NCBI GenBank assembly: GCA_036768485.1
Contig: JAVLUZ010000150.1
Location: 2,592,410-2,656,409 of the forward strand
Reading direction: 5' to 3'
DNA length: 64,000 bases
Origin: Mermis nigrescens
Lineage: Eukaryota; Nematoda; Enoplea; Mermithida; Mermithidae
The position numbers and the translations under genes were made by a program. How positions within the stretch are numbered: the first letter of the stretch is position 1; the number at the start of each line of letters is the position of its first letter. Positions 47,609 to 58,374 of this stretch are shown here, piece after piece. The notes below the pieces were generated by a model, which searched no databases, had not been told where the DNA came from, and was given only the letters and a program-made list of their open reading frames with translations.

Positions 47609-50056
47609 CTACAGATACGTATACATAAAAGAAAGGAGATACATTAGATCTGATTTATACCATATATGCACACGGTAAATGTTCTGATAAGAGGTGAACC
47701 GAGTTTCCTTGGGGGGGTGGGTAAATGATAAATTTTTAAGGCTAATTATGGCCCGAAATGATGAGTTTGCGTCGATTTTTTAATTAATTTTTAAACGTTC
47801 CTCACCCCCTCCCCGGCAAAACCCGTAAAAATGCTTTGTATTTTATTCTTGAATGTTCGTGATTAAGTTGGCACGAAAACAAATGATAATAAGAACGATG
47901 AAATATTGGACTATCAAATATGGACAGAATAATGGACAAAAAGTGTCTGAATGAATGAATGGACAGAGTTCTACTCGAAAAATACTTCAGATTACACTGC
48001 TGGGCATCGCTTGGCGCTCTTTGATAATTCCAAAAATAATGTTTAATCCGCAATTGGCCTGAAGGGGGTATGCCTTTCAAAAAATGTGGTAAGGAGGGTG
48101 GATACCCCCATACACCCCAGTGTGCATGTGCGATTCATGCCAACAAAGTCTTTTTTAACAACACTCAAAAGCTGCTGTATATACGTAGTCGCTAAGAACT
48201 TTGACACCTCGTATATAATCATCATTGTGAATAATATTTAATATTATTTCATGTAAAATTGATTCTACTATTAATATCAATATTAATGATACGTAAAATT
48301 AGCATGACTAATACACGTTGCTAATAAGGATTCTTACGTAAATAACTCAATAATAAACTATGTAACAAATTTTGTAAATTGTTACGTTTTTGTGTAACCA
48401 AGCACAATAACTAGCTGTAATTTGCACTTAATTAGTGGGTGTAGAAAACGCTTATGCTAAAAAGTTCAGATGAATTGGAGCAAGCAGGCAATAAATACAT
48501 GATCTAGAATTTCGCTTTAAAAAAGATTATGAATGAGCCAGACTAGTAAGCGATTAAGGATAAACAGCTCGTGTGCACATTGTGAGATCATGGTTAGGTT
48601 ACTCAGTAAACCTAAAATTAATAAAGAAAGAGGAAAGTACACCAAAGTTGAATTTTTACTTTAATATTTTCTGGCAAGGTTGTATCCTTCCAAAACTTAA
48701 GCTCGTGTCCTAAAATTCTAGACTCTGAAGCATTCGTTTTCGATCCGAATGCAATATTGTACATAAATGCATTCGAACCTCGATATTAAACACTCGGGTA
48801 GCACACACTCCCGCTTAATAAACACCCTTTCCTCCGGTCTCTGCCAAACTGCTATGCTTAATCATACTCAAGAATTCGGTTAATAAGTGATCATAGATGC
48901 ACAGCATGGTCGACCTAGGGGCGGAGAGTTAGCCGACCTGGGGGCAATGATTGAGCTTTTTCAAGCTCAAAAACTGGTGTAAGCGCTAAAATAGTTTTAA
49001 AAACAAGGTTGTTTGTTACACACTTTCTGGTCAATTTAGGGCACTATTGAACAAATGTTCAATTTTCACCCATTTTCGGCCTTCATTTTGCCTTAATTCC
49101 CCAAAAACATTCAAATTTTTTCATTCTGGAGTTCTAAACCCAAAACCCCCATGTGCAAGTCTAGTCTGGACTCCGAGAATGAAACGGTGGGAAATTTTCC
49201 CGGAAAAATGAAGGCGAAAAAGAAAGCAAATATGAAATTTTCTTCAAAGATGCTTTACATCAATTGACCAGAAACTTTTAATAACGTAATTTTAACGCTA
49301 TTTTAACGCTTACACCAGTTTCTGATGGTCATTTTGGCCCAGAAGCTCATTTCATGACCTCCTGGACCGGCTGACCCTCCCCCAGATCGGCCTTGCTGCG
49401 CATCTATGGACGTAACTAAACAACAGTATACTTCATTTTTTGTCACATTGTATTATATATAAACAAGCTCTTATTTTATGCACGACAAATGTCAAAATTA
49501 TTACTATTTAGAGATTTATTAATGTCCTGCCACTTAATAGGACTTTTGATCATAGCAGCGCTGTGTGACAGATGAAAATTATTACGTGTAAAGTCGGTTA
49601 GTAAACACACTCAGTTCGGTTAGTAAACACGGAACCCCTTGGTCCCCCAAGGAGCAAGGGTTTCGACTGCATTTTCATAATCAACATCGGTCGAGTACCG
49701 GACATTTTCAGGATATTACACTAAAAAGTACTGCTACATAGCGTGTCTTTTGCAGAACATTTTCCTGCAAGCAAAGATAAATGTTTATGTAAGTATGCAC
49801 ATACATACGTCTGTCTACAAGCGATTTTGTATGTGCTCATATACCTAGCACGTTTTTCGCTTTACATAAGCAAATAAATCGTTTTTCAACCATAAAACTA
49901 CAAATATAATCAACGAAAGCACGTGCCGTAAGCCGAATATTAATAAGTATTTCGTGGGATTTGAAATAAATTACCTTATAGCGACCGTACGCCATTCAAA
50001 TTTCCTAAAACATTTCGAGCGCACATATGTGTTGTAGTCCTTGAAGAAATAATTCG
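47609..50056. other. Bre1 intron segment
   Basis: Contains the foldback 48892-49411 and a decayed GTGTAACGG-like piece at 47690-48130. The remainder is unassigned. Confidence 0.5.
48892..49411. repeat. Two GATGCACAGCATGG-family repeats tail to tail
   Basis: A forward copy (48892-49147) and an inverted copy (49150-49411) meet at their right ends, forming a ~520-bp foldback beginning CATAGATGCACAGCATGG and ending CGCATCTATG. Confidence 0.7.
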
Positions 50057-50064
50057 TAATCTAT

Positions 50065-50339
50065 ATAGGTGGGCGGCACCGAAATTCTGGGGGTGCAAGA
50101 TTTTTCAAAGGTCAAAAAATGGTATTAAAAACGGTGCTATGGCGCAAAAAACACAATTTTTCAACGTTTATCATCGAGCACTATCCATTGGCATCAAAGA
50201 ATTGCGAAAAAAACAACAAAAATTTAAAAAATTGAATTCTGGGGGGGGTATTTTGGTTTCTGGCAGGGGGAGGGGGTATTTTGGTCTCTCGGGGAGGGGA
50301 GGGGTGCATATCCCCAAACCCCTCCACGCCCAGGTATAA
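50065..50339 (+). mobile_element. CAYA MITE, 275 bp
   Basis: It starts ATAGGTGGGCGGC and ends GCCCAGGTATAA, with a perfect duplication TAATCTAT (50057-50064 and 50340-50347). Full core. Confidence 0.85.
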
Positions 50340-50472
50340 TAATCTATGTAATTGGAAAATAGATTTTCACCTGTCGTTTGTTTGAGGTCATGATCGACCT
50401 ACCGTTATAATTACTACTAAACGACACTATGGTGATATAACGCAATCGAGTGCAGAAAGAGCGTTAAAATAC

Positions 50473-50715
50473 CTGAGACAACTGGTCCTCTAATTGGACC
50501 ATTTCCGCCCGCAATTGTTTCTGAGCCAGCAATTCTTCGCTCTCCATTTGTTCGATTTGCTTGAAATGTGACATTTTTGTGGCAATCAGCTGCGTCCGCA
50601 TATCTTCCAGTTGAGAGCGAAAGAGGACGCTTTCGTTATACAAAACGGAGAACTGCGTCTGAAGTCGAGTGTATTGCACTGAGGACAATATCAATTGTTC
50701 GGGAATAGAATTAAT
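50473..50715 (-). CDS. Bre1: BRE1, exon with QFSVLYNES block
   Basis: An 81-codon phase-0 exon between TTGCTTTAG and CTCAG|GTATTT. It contains the strongly conserved Bre1 stretch QTQFSVLYNES and ends in EMVQLEDQLSQ, almost identical in pattern to vertebrate RNF20. The segment is predicted coiled coil throughout (regular heptads of Leu/Met with charged residues), the part of Bre1 that dimerises and contacts partners (family knowledge). Confidence 0.9.
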
Positions 50716-50919
50716 CTAAAGCAATACAGAGAATCGATCATATTTAACTTGCCAAAACATTTTAGCGAAAATGTAATAAATTGACGTCCAATGATACTAC
50801 TCGTTCGTTCGAAAAAAATGTGTCAAAAACCACAAGTGTTATTATTTGAACAGGAGGAATAGGATAAAGAGAAGCGCATGTTGATTGGGTCTGATCTTGG
50901 ACATGTGTATCAATGTATG

Positions 50920-51503
50920 CAGGGGCGTAACCAGGATTATTTCGGTGGAGGGGGGCGAAATTTTCGAAGTCCCATATCTCGAGAACATTAGGAGATATGC
51001 GACAATAATGGCATTTTCGAGCTTTTCTCGACGAGATCTATGTCACGGTAAATAAAAAAATTCAAAAACAAATTGAAAAAAATTCTCCTGCTTGACGTCA
51101 AACTTAGATACCAAAAATCTATCCTTTGACCTATCTGCATGACTAATTTCTCAATATCAACTTTAAGCTTGACTCAAAACTTTTCCAAATTCTTGTCTTT
51201 GCACCTAATTTTGAGGTTTCACTAAAAAAACTAAAAAAGTAGTGCAAAAATAATTAATCGGCGCAAAGCGCCGAAATGTTCTGACATATTAGCTATTTTA
51301 AAGTCAAATCTGGGCTTCTAAGGTAAGAAATGAGACAGAAAATAAAAAATCCGGCGCGAAGCACCGAAAAATTTTGAGTTTAGTACCTCAAGAGTGTGCT
51401 AAAAACGCCTTTTGGCTGTCCTTTTGCAGACTACAAGAACTTTAATTTTTTCCTTTGGGGGACCCGAAACCCGAGCCCCCTCCGCCGCCTGGTTATGCCC
51501 TCG
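50920..51503. mobile_element. CAGGGGCGTAACCAG-type hAT-like MITE, 584 bp
   Basis: It starts CAGGGGCGTAACCAGG and ends CCTGGTTATGCCCTCG; flanks AATGTATG and AAGGTATG (7 of 8). It contains CGGCGCAAAGCGCCG (~51258) and CGGCGCGAAGCACCG (~51353). Confidence 0.8.
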
Positions 51504-53579
51504 AAGGTATGTATGTATACGGGGTACGGTACATACAGCATGATCTTGGAAAAGTTGGGGTTTCCACCCTCCTCCCAAAAAGGTATTTACTCCCAGAAAT
51601 ATTTTTAACCCCCAGAATTTTTGATTTTCTAAAAAGTCGTAGAAAAGGCGTTTTTTCCATGATGTGCATGTCTGATAGGGTAGCTCAAAAAGTAATACAT
51701 ATATAGGAACCGACATTTTTTGGTACAATTCCGTTGTAGAAAAGATAAGATAATGCAGCTTGCCAAATTCGATAGAGCAACCGATTTGCTATCAGTTGTG
51801 AGTTTATCGCCATTGAAGCGAATTTCGCTGAAAAATTTATGAATATTACATTTTTGATGAATTACGCAGGCAAGATTATGAAAAGAGCTTGCCCTTTTTA
51901 TTTTATCGATCTGATAATCTGTGAATCGTAATATCATTCTTGATTCCGTTGAATCTTTGCACATTAGTCGCAGAAATGTACAAATTGCTTACAATGCTCT
52001 AATAAATAACTCGTACCGTACAAATTTCACTCCGACCGACAGAACGTATTAACTTTTTCATGTGCATAATTAGTCAAAAATTCAATATTTAAAAATGTGT
52101 CAACAAAAACCGATCCGATAGCGGTAAACTCTTGAATAAAACTTTGAAATCTCATAAAAAATTGATTGCTCTATTAAATACAGTAAATCAAACCACATCG
52201 TCGTATACTTGTATCCATATCTGTTTTAGAACCGAAAATAACAAAAAGTTCATTACCCTCTGTAGCCACCCTGTAAGATGCATAGTATGGCCGATAGAAG
52301 GAGCCAAATAGCTAATTTTTCCGCTTTTGCAAGCTTAAGCACCATCACTAAAACGTTCCAAATGTTGAATCAAGAGTAATAAACAGAAAAACCCTAAGTC
52401 AACATTTCAAATTTTTTCATACGATTTGTGAAAAAATTAATTATTTCGTTTCTTTTTTTGCGATGTTTCTTTTTCCTAAACAATTCTCTCTTGTTCTCCA
52501 TCCTGATGAGTTAAGATCCCAGATGCATCCTTTCCTCTAAGTAGTGATGGCATTATAGCCATAGGTGGGCGGCACCAAAGTTCTAGGGGGGGGTGTAAGA
52601 TTTTTCAAAGGTGAAAAATGGCCTTAAAAATGGTGGCGTGGCGAAAAAACACCATTTTTAAATGTTTCTCATCGAGCACTATCCATTGGCATCAAAAAAT
52701 TGCGAAAAACAAAAAAAATTGCAAAAATTGACTTTTGTGGGGTATTTAGGTTTCTGGGGAGTCCATACACCCCAAACCCAGGTATACCTAATCATCTTTC
52801 TTAATCATGCATGCATGTCCAGCCACACTGCACTATATACTTGATCTATCTAAGGAATCGGTCATAGGAAGGTTTAGCTTTCATTATTTTTTAATTTATT
52901 TCATTTTTGTCTCCTTTTTATATTTATTTTTATTTTTAAGATACGAATTTCAATTTTCCGCTAATTTTTCCTGTTTTCTTTTTCGACTTCTTCTTTTAAT
53001 GCTCAAACTATTATTGTTTGAAAAAAGTTTTCGTCTTTTTTAACTTTACAACGACAGCAAAAATAAATAAAAATAAAGATGAAATACGTACATATATGGA
53101 AGAAATAATAAAAATAATAAAATAAAAGCGATTAACGACTTAGTAAATTCCAATAAGACTTTAGATAAAAAAATATTTTATTAATATTTTATTACATACA
53201 TTAACTATTATTGTTCAACATGACGAAATAAGTGCTTTGTAGTCCATTCTATTTCAATTGTCCGTTCCTCTAATTATGCAGAAATTCAGACTGAAACAAA
53301 ACAAAAGCATGTATGTACAAAAAGCGAAAGCTATGTACGTACAGTAACTTGGCCATGATTAAAGGAAAGTCATATTAATAGCATTTAATTTTAAAAATTT
53401 TTAAAAGCTTTGCAGGTTTTTTAATATTAAATCTACGAGATAAAACGCTAAAAAATGTTTCGAATCCTGCAAATCTACTGTTAAATCATTTAGCGTGCTA
53501 ATGTCATTCTAGTTAAAAGCGAAATCAATGGTTTAACAGTCTCAGAATATCAAAAACTCAGAAAACGACTAATGTACGC
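51504..53579. other. Bre1 intron segment
   Basis: Contains a partial CATACATG-type end (51540-51680) and the CAYA MITE 52560-52786. The rest is AT-rich, unassigned sequence without an exon. Confidence 0.5.
52560..52786 (+). mobile_element. CAYA MITE, 227 bp
   Basis: It starts CATAGGTGGGCGGC and ends CCCAGGTATA with the complete core. Target-site duplication is not evident. Confidence 0.7.
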
Positions 53580-53587
53580 ATAAGCAA

Positions 53588-53854
53588 CATTGTACATAGG
53601 TAGGCGCCACCAAAGTTCTGGGTGCAAGATTTTTTCAAAGGTTAAAAAATTGCCTTAGGAATTGTGGTATGGCGGAAAAAACACCATTTTTCAACGTTTC
53701 TCAACGAGCACTATCCATTGGCATCAAAAAATTGCGAAAAAAACAACAACAAAATGTTCAAAAATTAAATTTTGGAGGTATTTTGGTTTTTCTGGGGAGG
53801 GGGTATTTTGGTTTCTGTGGGGACCAAACCCCCAAACCCCCACGCTTAGGTATG
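53588..53854 (+). mobile_element. CAYA MITE, 267 bp
   Basis: It is bounded by a perfect duplication ATAAGCAA (53580-53587 and 53855-53862). The left end CATTGTACATAGGTAGG is extended compared with other copies; the right end is CTTAGGTATG. It ends 54 bp from the Bre1 donor at 53909. Confidence 0.82.
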
Positions 53855-53908
53855 ATAAGCAAGCTTTTCAACAAAAATTAAACAATTTAGAAAAATAACC
53901 ATTCTTAC

Positions 53909-54078
53909 ATCGGTTTTCAGTTGTTCAATTTGTTGTAAAGATTTAACGTGTTTATCAGTCAGCTCTTGCAACTCGGACAGACGATTCGAAGCCAGTTCTC
54001 TTTGTTCATCCAAACTCGCCGTTAGCTCAATTATTTGATTACGATCCACTAACGAATTTGATGAATTCTCGGCGGAAG
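53909..54078 (-). CDS. Bre1: BRE1, short coiled-coil exon
   Basis: The acceptor is GCGCTAG|CT. Two bases complete the Ser codon left by the previous exon, then 56 codons run to ACC GAT|GTAAGA, a consensus donor, in phase 0. The product contains DRNQIIELTASLDEQRELASNRLSELQEL, which matches the Bre1 segment before the Gln-phenylalanine (QFSVLYNES) block. The acceptor was chosen because only this AG gives the needed phase; the upstream sequence lacks a long pyrimidine tract. Confidence 0.82.
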
Positions 54079-54266
54079 CTAGCGCACGAGAAGCAACGGA
54101 TTGGAAAACGTTTCATGCAAAGAAAATTGGGTGACCTCGAAGTTCTTGTGAAGTTCTAACTTTTAAAAATTTTCAAATTTTGAACTCGGTCTTTTATAAA
54201 AAGCATTTCCTCTAAATTAAAAAGCGAAATCTGCGATTGTTTTTGATTTAAAATAATAGAGTCAGC

Positions 54267-55051
54267 CATACATGATCATTTGAGGGGTTTCGATCCCCAG
54301 AAAAATTTTCACCCCCGCGAAAATGTTTTCACCCCTCCAGAATTGGCGATTTTTCGAAAGTTCCAAAAAATTTTCTAAAAATTTGTAGAAAAGGTGCTTT
54401 TTTGAGCGTTTTTAGCTATGTATCTATTTGCTCAAAAGTGCCAAATTTTTGGTGCTTCGCGCCATTATACTCATGTTTTGACCATACATGCACAGCATGG
54501 GAATTCTGGGGGGTTGAAAACCTAAAGTGCCTTTTTTGGGCCCGAAAATGGCCAGTATGCGTTAAAAAACATCGTTTTTTGGCGTTTCTGACGATACTCT
54601 ATCCTTCTAGAGCATAAAATCATTAAAAAAATTTCGAAAAAAGTCGAATAAATTGACCAATATATCGCTTAAAACATGAATATATGGCGCGAAGCGCCTA
54701 AAATTTGGCGATTTTGAGCAAATAGATAGCCAAAACCCCTTCAAAAGACACTTTTTCTACCAATTTTCGGTAAGTTTAGGAAACTTTTGAAAAATCGCCA
54801 ATTCCGGGGGGTGAAAAATTTTTTGCGGGGGGGTGAAAAATGATCTCTTTCAAGATCATGTATGGTTTTGACTATATTTTGTCCAATTTATTCGACTTTT
54901 TAAATTTTTTATGTTTTTATGCTCTAGAAAGATAGAGCATCGCTTGAAACGCTGAAAAACGATGTTTTTGACGCGGTACCTACAATTTTTGGGACCAAAA
55001 AAGGACACTTTATAATTTCAACCCCCAGAATTCCCATGCTGAGCATGTATG
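54267..55051 (+). mobile_element. CATACATG MITE interrupted by a second copy of itself
   Basis: It starts CATACATGATCATTTGAGG and ends CCATGCTGAGCATGTATG; flanks GAGTCAGC (54259-54266) and GTGTCAGC (55052-55059) agree at 7 of 8. It carries the motif GGTGCTTCGCGCC at ~54451. A complete inverted copy lies inside at 54483-54864. Confidence 0.82.
54483..54864 (-). mobile_element. CATACATG MITE, 382 bp, nested
   Basis: Termini are CATACATGCACAGCATGG and GATCATGTATG, with a perfect duplication GTTTTGAC (54475-54482 and 54865-54872). It contains GGCGCGAAGCGCC at ~54687. It defines the full length of this family. Confidence 0.88.
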
Positions 55052-55061
55052 GTGTCAGCTA

Positions 55062-55432
55062 GCCGATACATGATTTGAGGGTTTTAACCCCCCCCCCTCA
55101 GAAAGATTTTCGCGCACACACGCCCCCCAGAATTCCAGATTTTCCAAAAAGTGTGCTGTTCATTTTTAGCTGTACATATATGTCCAAATGTGTCAAATTT
55201 TCGGCGCTTCGTTATATACACCTTTTTGATTATATTTTGTTCAAGTTACTCAATTTTGTTACATTCTTTCAAATTTTTTACATGTTATTATGCTTTACAT
55301 GAAAAGAGCATAGTCAAAAACACCCAAAATTGCGTTTTCAACCAATTTCCATCGTTTATTCGTTTATGAGTAAAAAATAAAATTTGAAAGAATTTTTGGT
55401 TGCACCCCCGGAATTTCCATACTGCGCATGAC
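55062..55432 (+). mobile_element. CATACATG-family MITE, decayed
   Basis: Left end is CGATACATGATTTGAGG, with TCGGCGCTTCG at ~55200 and right end CCATACTGCGCATG. It lies between the nested pair at 54267-55051 and the Bre1 exon at 55449, ending about 17 bp from the donor. Confidence 0.65.
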
Positions 55433-55448
55433 CCAATTTAAGAATTAC

Positions 55449-55680
55449 AGTTTCCTCCTCCTGCCGATCCTTCTTGACTCGCCACGCCGGGGTCATTTGG
55501 AGTCGAAACCGCAATCGGCTCGACTTGTTGCGATTTCACTGTTAATTCCTTAAGCTGATACTGCAGCTTGTCGCTGTAAGCATGGGCTTTCCCTAGCTGA
55601 AATTCGCTTTCTTCCAATTCTTTCTTAGCTTCGTCTAGTTTTGTTTCAGCCGCGCACAGACGATCTTTCATACGAGAGAA
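55449..55680 (-). CDS. Bre1: BRE1, coiled-coil exon
   Basis: The acceptor TTTGTAG is followed in phase 0 by FSRMKDRLCAAETKLDEAKK, which continues the previous exon exactly as in Bre1 homologues. There are 77 codons plus 1 base, and the donor is AACT|GTAATT. The second half changes from heptad coiled coil to a Ser/Gly-rich loop (QEGSAGGGN). An interrupted MITE starts 48 bp upstream of the acceptor (55729), and another repeat ends about 17 bp past the donor (55432), so little unique intron sequence is left on either side. Confidence 0.85.
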
Positions 55681-55762
55681 CTACAAAGAATCAACAAAAG
55701 TTGCACTTATACAATTAAGACTCAGAACCATACCTGGGCGTGGGGGGATTGGGGGTATGACC

Positions 55763-58374
55763 CAGTGATCGGACCGAGGCCTCGGCCTCGGCTCGGCCTC
55801 GGCAAGCCTCGGCGTTTTGGAGCCTCGGCGCCGAGGGCGAAGCTGAAAAGTGCCGAGGCGCCGAGGGTTAAAATCAAATTTGAACAAGTTTAACATATCC
55901 GTTGAATATTAACTATTTAGAATGCATCTGCAGTACACAGGCTATTTTAAACCTATAGACTTTTCTTATGGTTTTAGTCGCGTACCCAGTTACACCAAGT
56001 TACATACAACAAAGTGCCAATTCATCATTCATGTGATGACTAAGTTTTGATTCTCATGCTCGCTACATGGATCGGAAACACACATTTCCAAAGGGGGGTG
56101 AGGGAGGGTTATTACACTCCTCTCAGGGTACAAGACTCAAGTCACTGTCAGACGATTTTTGGTGAAAAGCTTTTGAATATTTTTTTGAACTTAATTTATA
56201 CTATGGCAAAACTGCAGCTAACTATTAGAATTTCACGAAGTGATACAGTATTTTTGAATGTAAGCAAGAGTGAATAGACAAACTATCATTATAAAACATG
56301 CATGCAACAGCTCAAAATTTTCGGGAGGGGCTCCTCGGCATACATGTAACGGCTTGAAATTTCGGGTAGGAATCCCTGGCCATTTTTAGAAGGAGGGGTG
56401 ATTAGCGACTCTAATTTTATGTCAAAAATGGCAAAAGCACCTAAAAATAGCCAACAAAGCGCAAATTTTCGCCAAAAATGGGGAGGGTTGGTCAAAATTT
56501 TCTGACGTTGGAGGGAACGGTGTGGGGAGGACGTCCAACCCTGGGTGGGTGGGGAATTCCCCAAAACCCCCTGTTACACTTATGGTTTTCGGCCATTTTT
56601 ATGGGAGAGGGGTAAATGATCACGAATTTTCGGCCGAAAATCGCAAAAACGCACCTAAAAATGGCCAATAAATGCAGGTTTTGCCAAAAATCAATTTCGG
56701 CAAGTGCATTTTTTGGAGCCATTTTTATACAATGTTAAAATACTTTCTTGGACAAAGTGATATTAATTATATCGTTTTTCAGTATATTTTAGGAAATTTC
56801 AAAAAATTTTCGGAGCTTCGCGCAAAATATCGCTAATATACTGTATTTAGATTTAAGCAGGGGCATTAAACTCTCAAAAATCAATTTTTGTGTAATCTAG
56901 GCATCTTTATGCAGATTTAAATATCTTTTGTATCTAATTATACTGTTCTTTATAAATTTTATGCAAAATAAGTACTATTTAATAACTTCGCACTTTTTTG
57001 CCGTTCAAAGATAAAATTGACTAATTTGTCCTGATGTTGCATTGGATTTCTAAGCACAGTAGTGCTTATTACAAGATTTAATTGGCATATTACAATATCT
57101 GTAATATTTCTGATTTTGTAGTACAAGTTGTTTTAGCTTTCTCAGTCGAGTTTTATGTGTAAATTTCATCAAAAGCTGATGAAAATTTCGGCGCTTCGCG
57201 CCGAACTAATATTATCAACTAAATTCAAGCCGAATTATCACATTTAGGGCCACGGTTTTTTGTATTCGGCAAAGATTTTTCATAATGTACAGAATCTTTT
57301 CAGGACCGTCTTTGTACATGCACAAAGATTTTTGGAGAGACAAAAACTGTAAAAAGGTGTAAAATTTCCGAAAATTTTCGGCGCATCAGTAATTGTCTGT
57401 CCTATATATCTTTAAAATAGTAGAATTTGCATTTAGAATGGAAAAAATGTCAAATATTCAGAAACCCAGGAATTAGCTAAGATACACTACCAAACGTCGA
57501 AAAACCCTGTTTTACCACACTAAATCGCTACTGTACCATACTATAATAGTACACAAAAATTTGCATGCACAAAATGTTCAAAGACTTTTGGATACCATCT
57601 TTGTACACGTAAAAAGGTATCTTGCACAAAAAAACACTGTTTAGGACTGCATGCCGGTTGCAGGTCACACACTGGCAGTAAGTAAAAATGTGTATGTTTA
57701 AAAATATATTTATTAAAATATCTACAAAAATTTGTTCGCTCATACAAAGACACTACTTAATTTACTGGTCCCCCATTTTGGGAATTCACCCTTCCCTCAA
57801 CTCTGGACCTTGGGAAACTATGATCGGAAAGTACAGTGCAGTTTCCGTCATATTACCTGCCACACCAGAATTGGATGACTGAAAAAGCGTGTTTAAACAT
57901 GCATTACTGCAAAAGCGAGCACAACAATGGCTACAGTTCTGTCTTTACTTGGCTTATTTCGTTTGTTCGTTTATTTCTTCGACACTGTTTTCTTATTTAT
58001 AGTAATAAAAGTTTTTAAGTGATTGTTCAGCCATATTTCTTATTAACTTTTTCAAGTCTTCATCAACGGCAAATTTGTAAATTAAGTATGCTTTCATGCT
58101 GCTGACTTTATTCAATAAATCCTTCACACATTTAGTCTACTATTATTGAAAATAAAAATGAATTGTTTGACATTCGATAAAGTGTTTAATATTACGATTA
58201 TTCTCTAGCTCATGTGCATACAAAATATTCTAACAGTACTATTTATGGGTATAGGTATATAAGCTTGACCCTCGGCATTACCCTCGGCCTCGGCCTCGGC
58301 CGAGGCAAGGATTTTAAGTCGCCTCGGCCTCGGCCGAGGCCGAGGATCCAAAAGTACCCTCGGTCCGATCACTG
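55763..58374. mobile_element. 2.6-kb non-autonomous hAT-like element with GC-rich subterminal repeats
   Basis: Termini CAGTGATCGGACCGAGG and its inverse are flanked by a perfect 8-bp duplication, GTATGACC (55755-55762 and 58375-58382). CAG-G termini plus 8-bp duplications are hallmarks of hAT elements. Both ends carry runs of GCCTCGG/CCGAGGC (55776-55870 and 58266-58365), likely transposase-binding arrays (inference). The interior shows no transposase reading frame and includes older repeats with the GGCGCTTCGCGCC motif. It is inserted inside another MITE (55729-58599) and so is younger than it. Confidence 0.85.
57250..57640. mobile_element. TGTAC-family repeat inside the 2.6-kb element
   Basis: It contains GGTTTTTTGTATTCGGCAAAG, several TTTGTACA motifs and an AAAAACACTG end. 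It resembles 12270-12720 and 59649-60069 but lacks most of the central palindrome (GGCGCATCAG remains). Much of it is absent from the paralogous element at 61445. Confidence 0.55.

Noticed and set aside
56047..56277. Possible transposase fragment in the 2.6-kb element
   Set aside because: Only 76 codons with no hAT dimerisation or catalytic motif; the frame is not conserved in the second copy, which has small indels.
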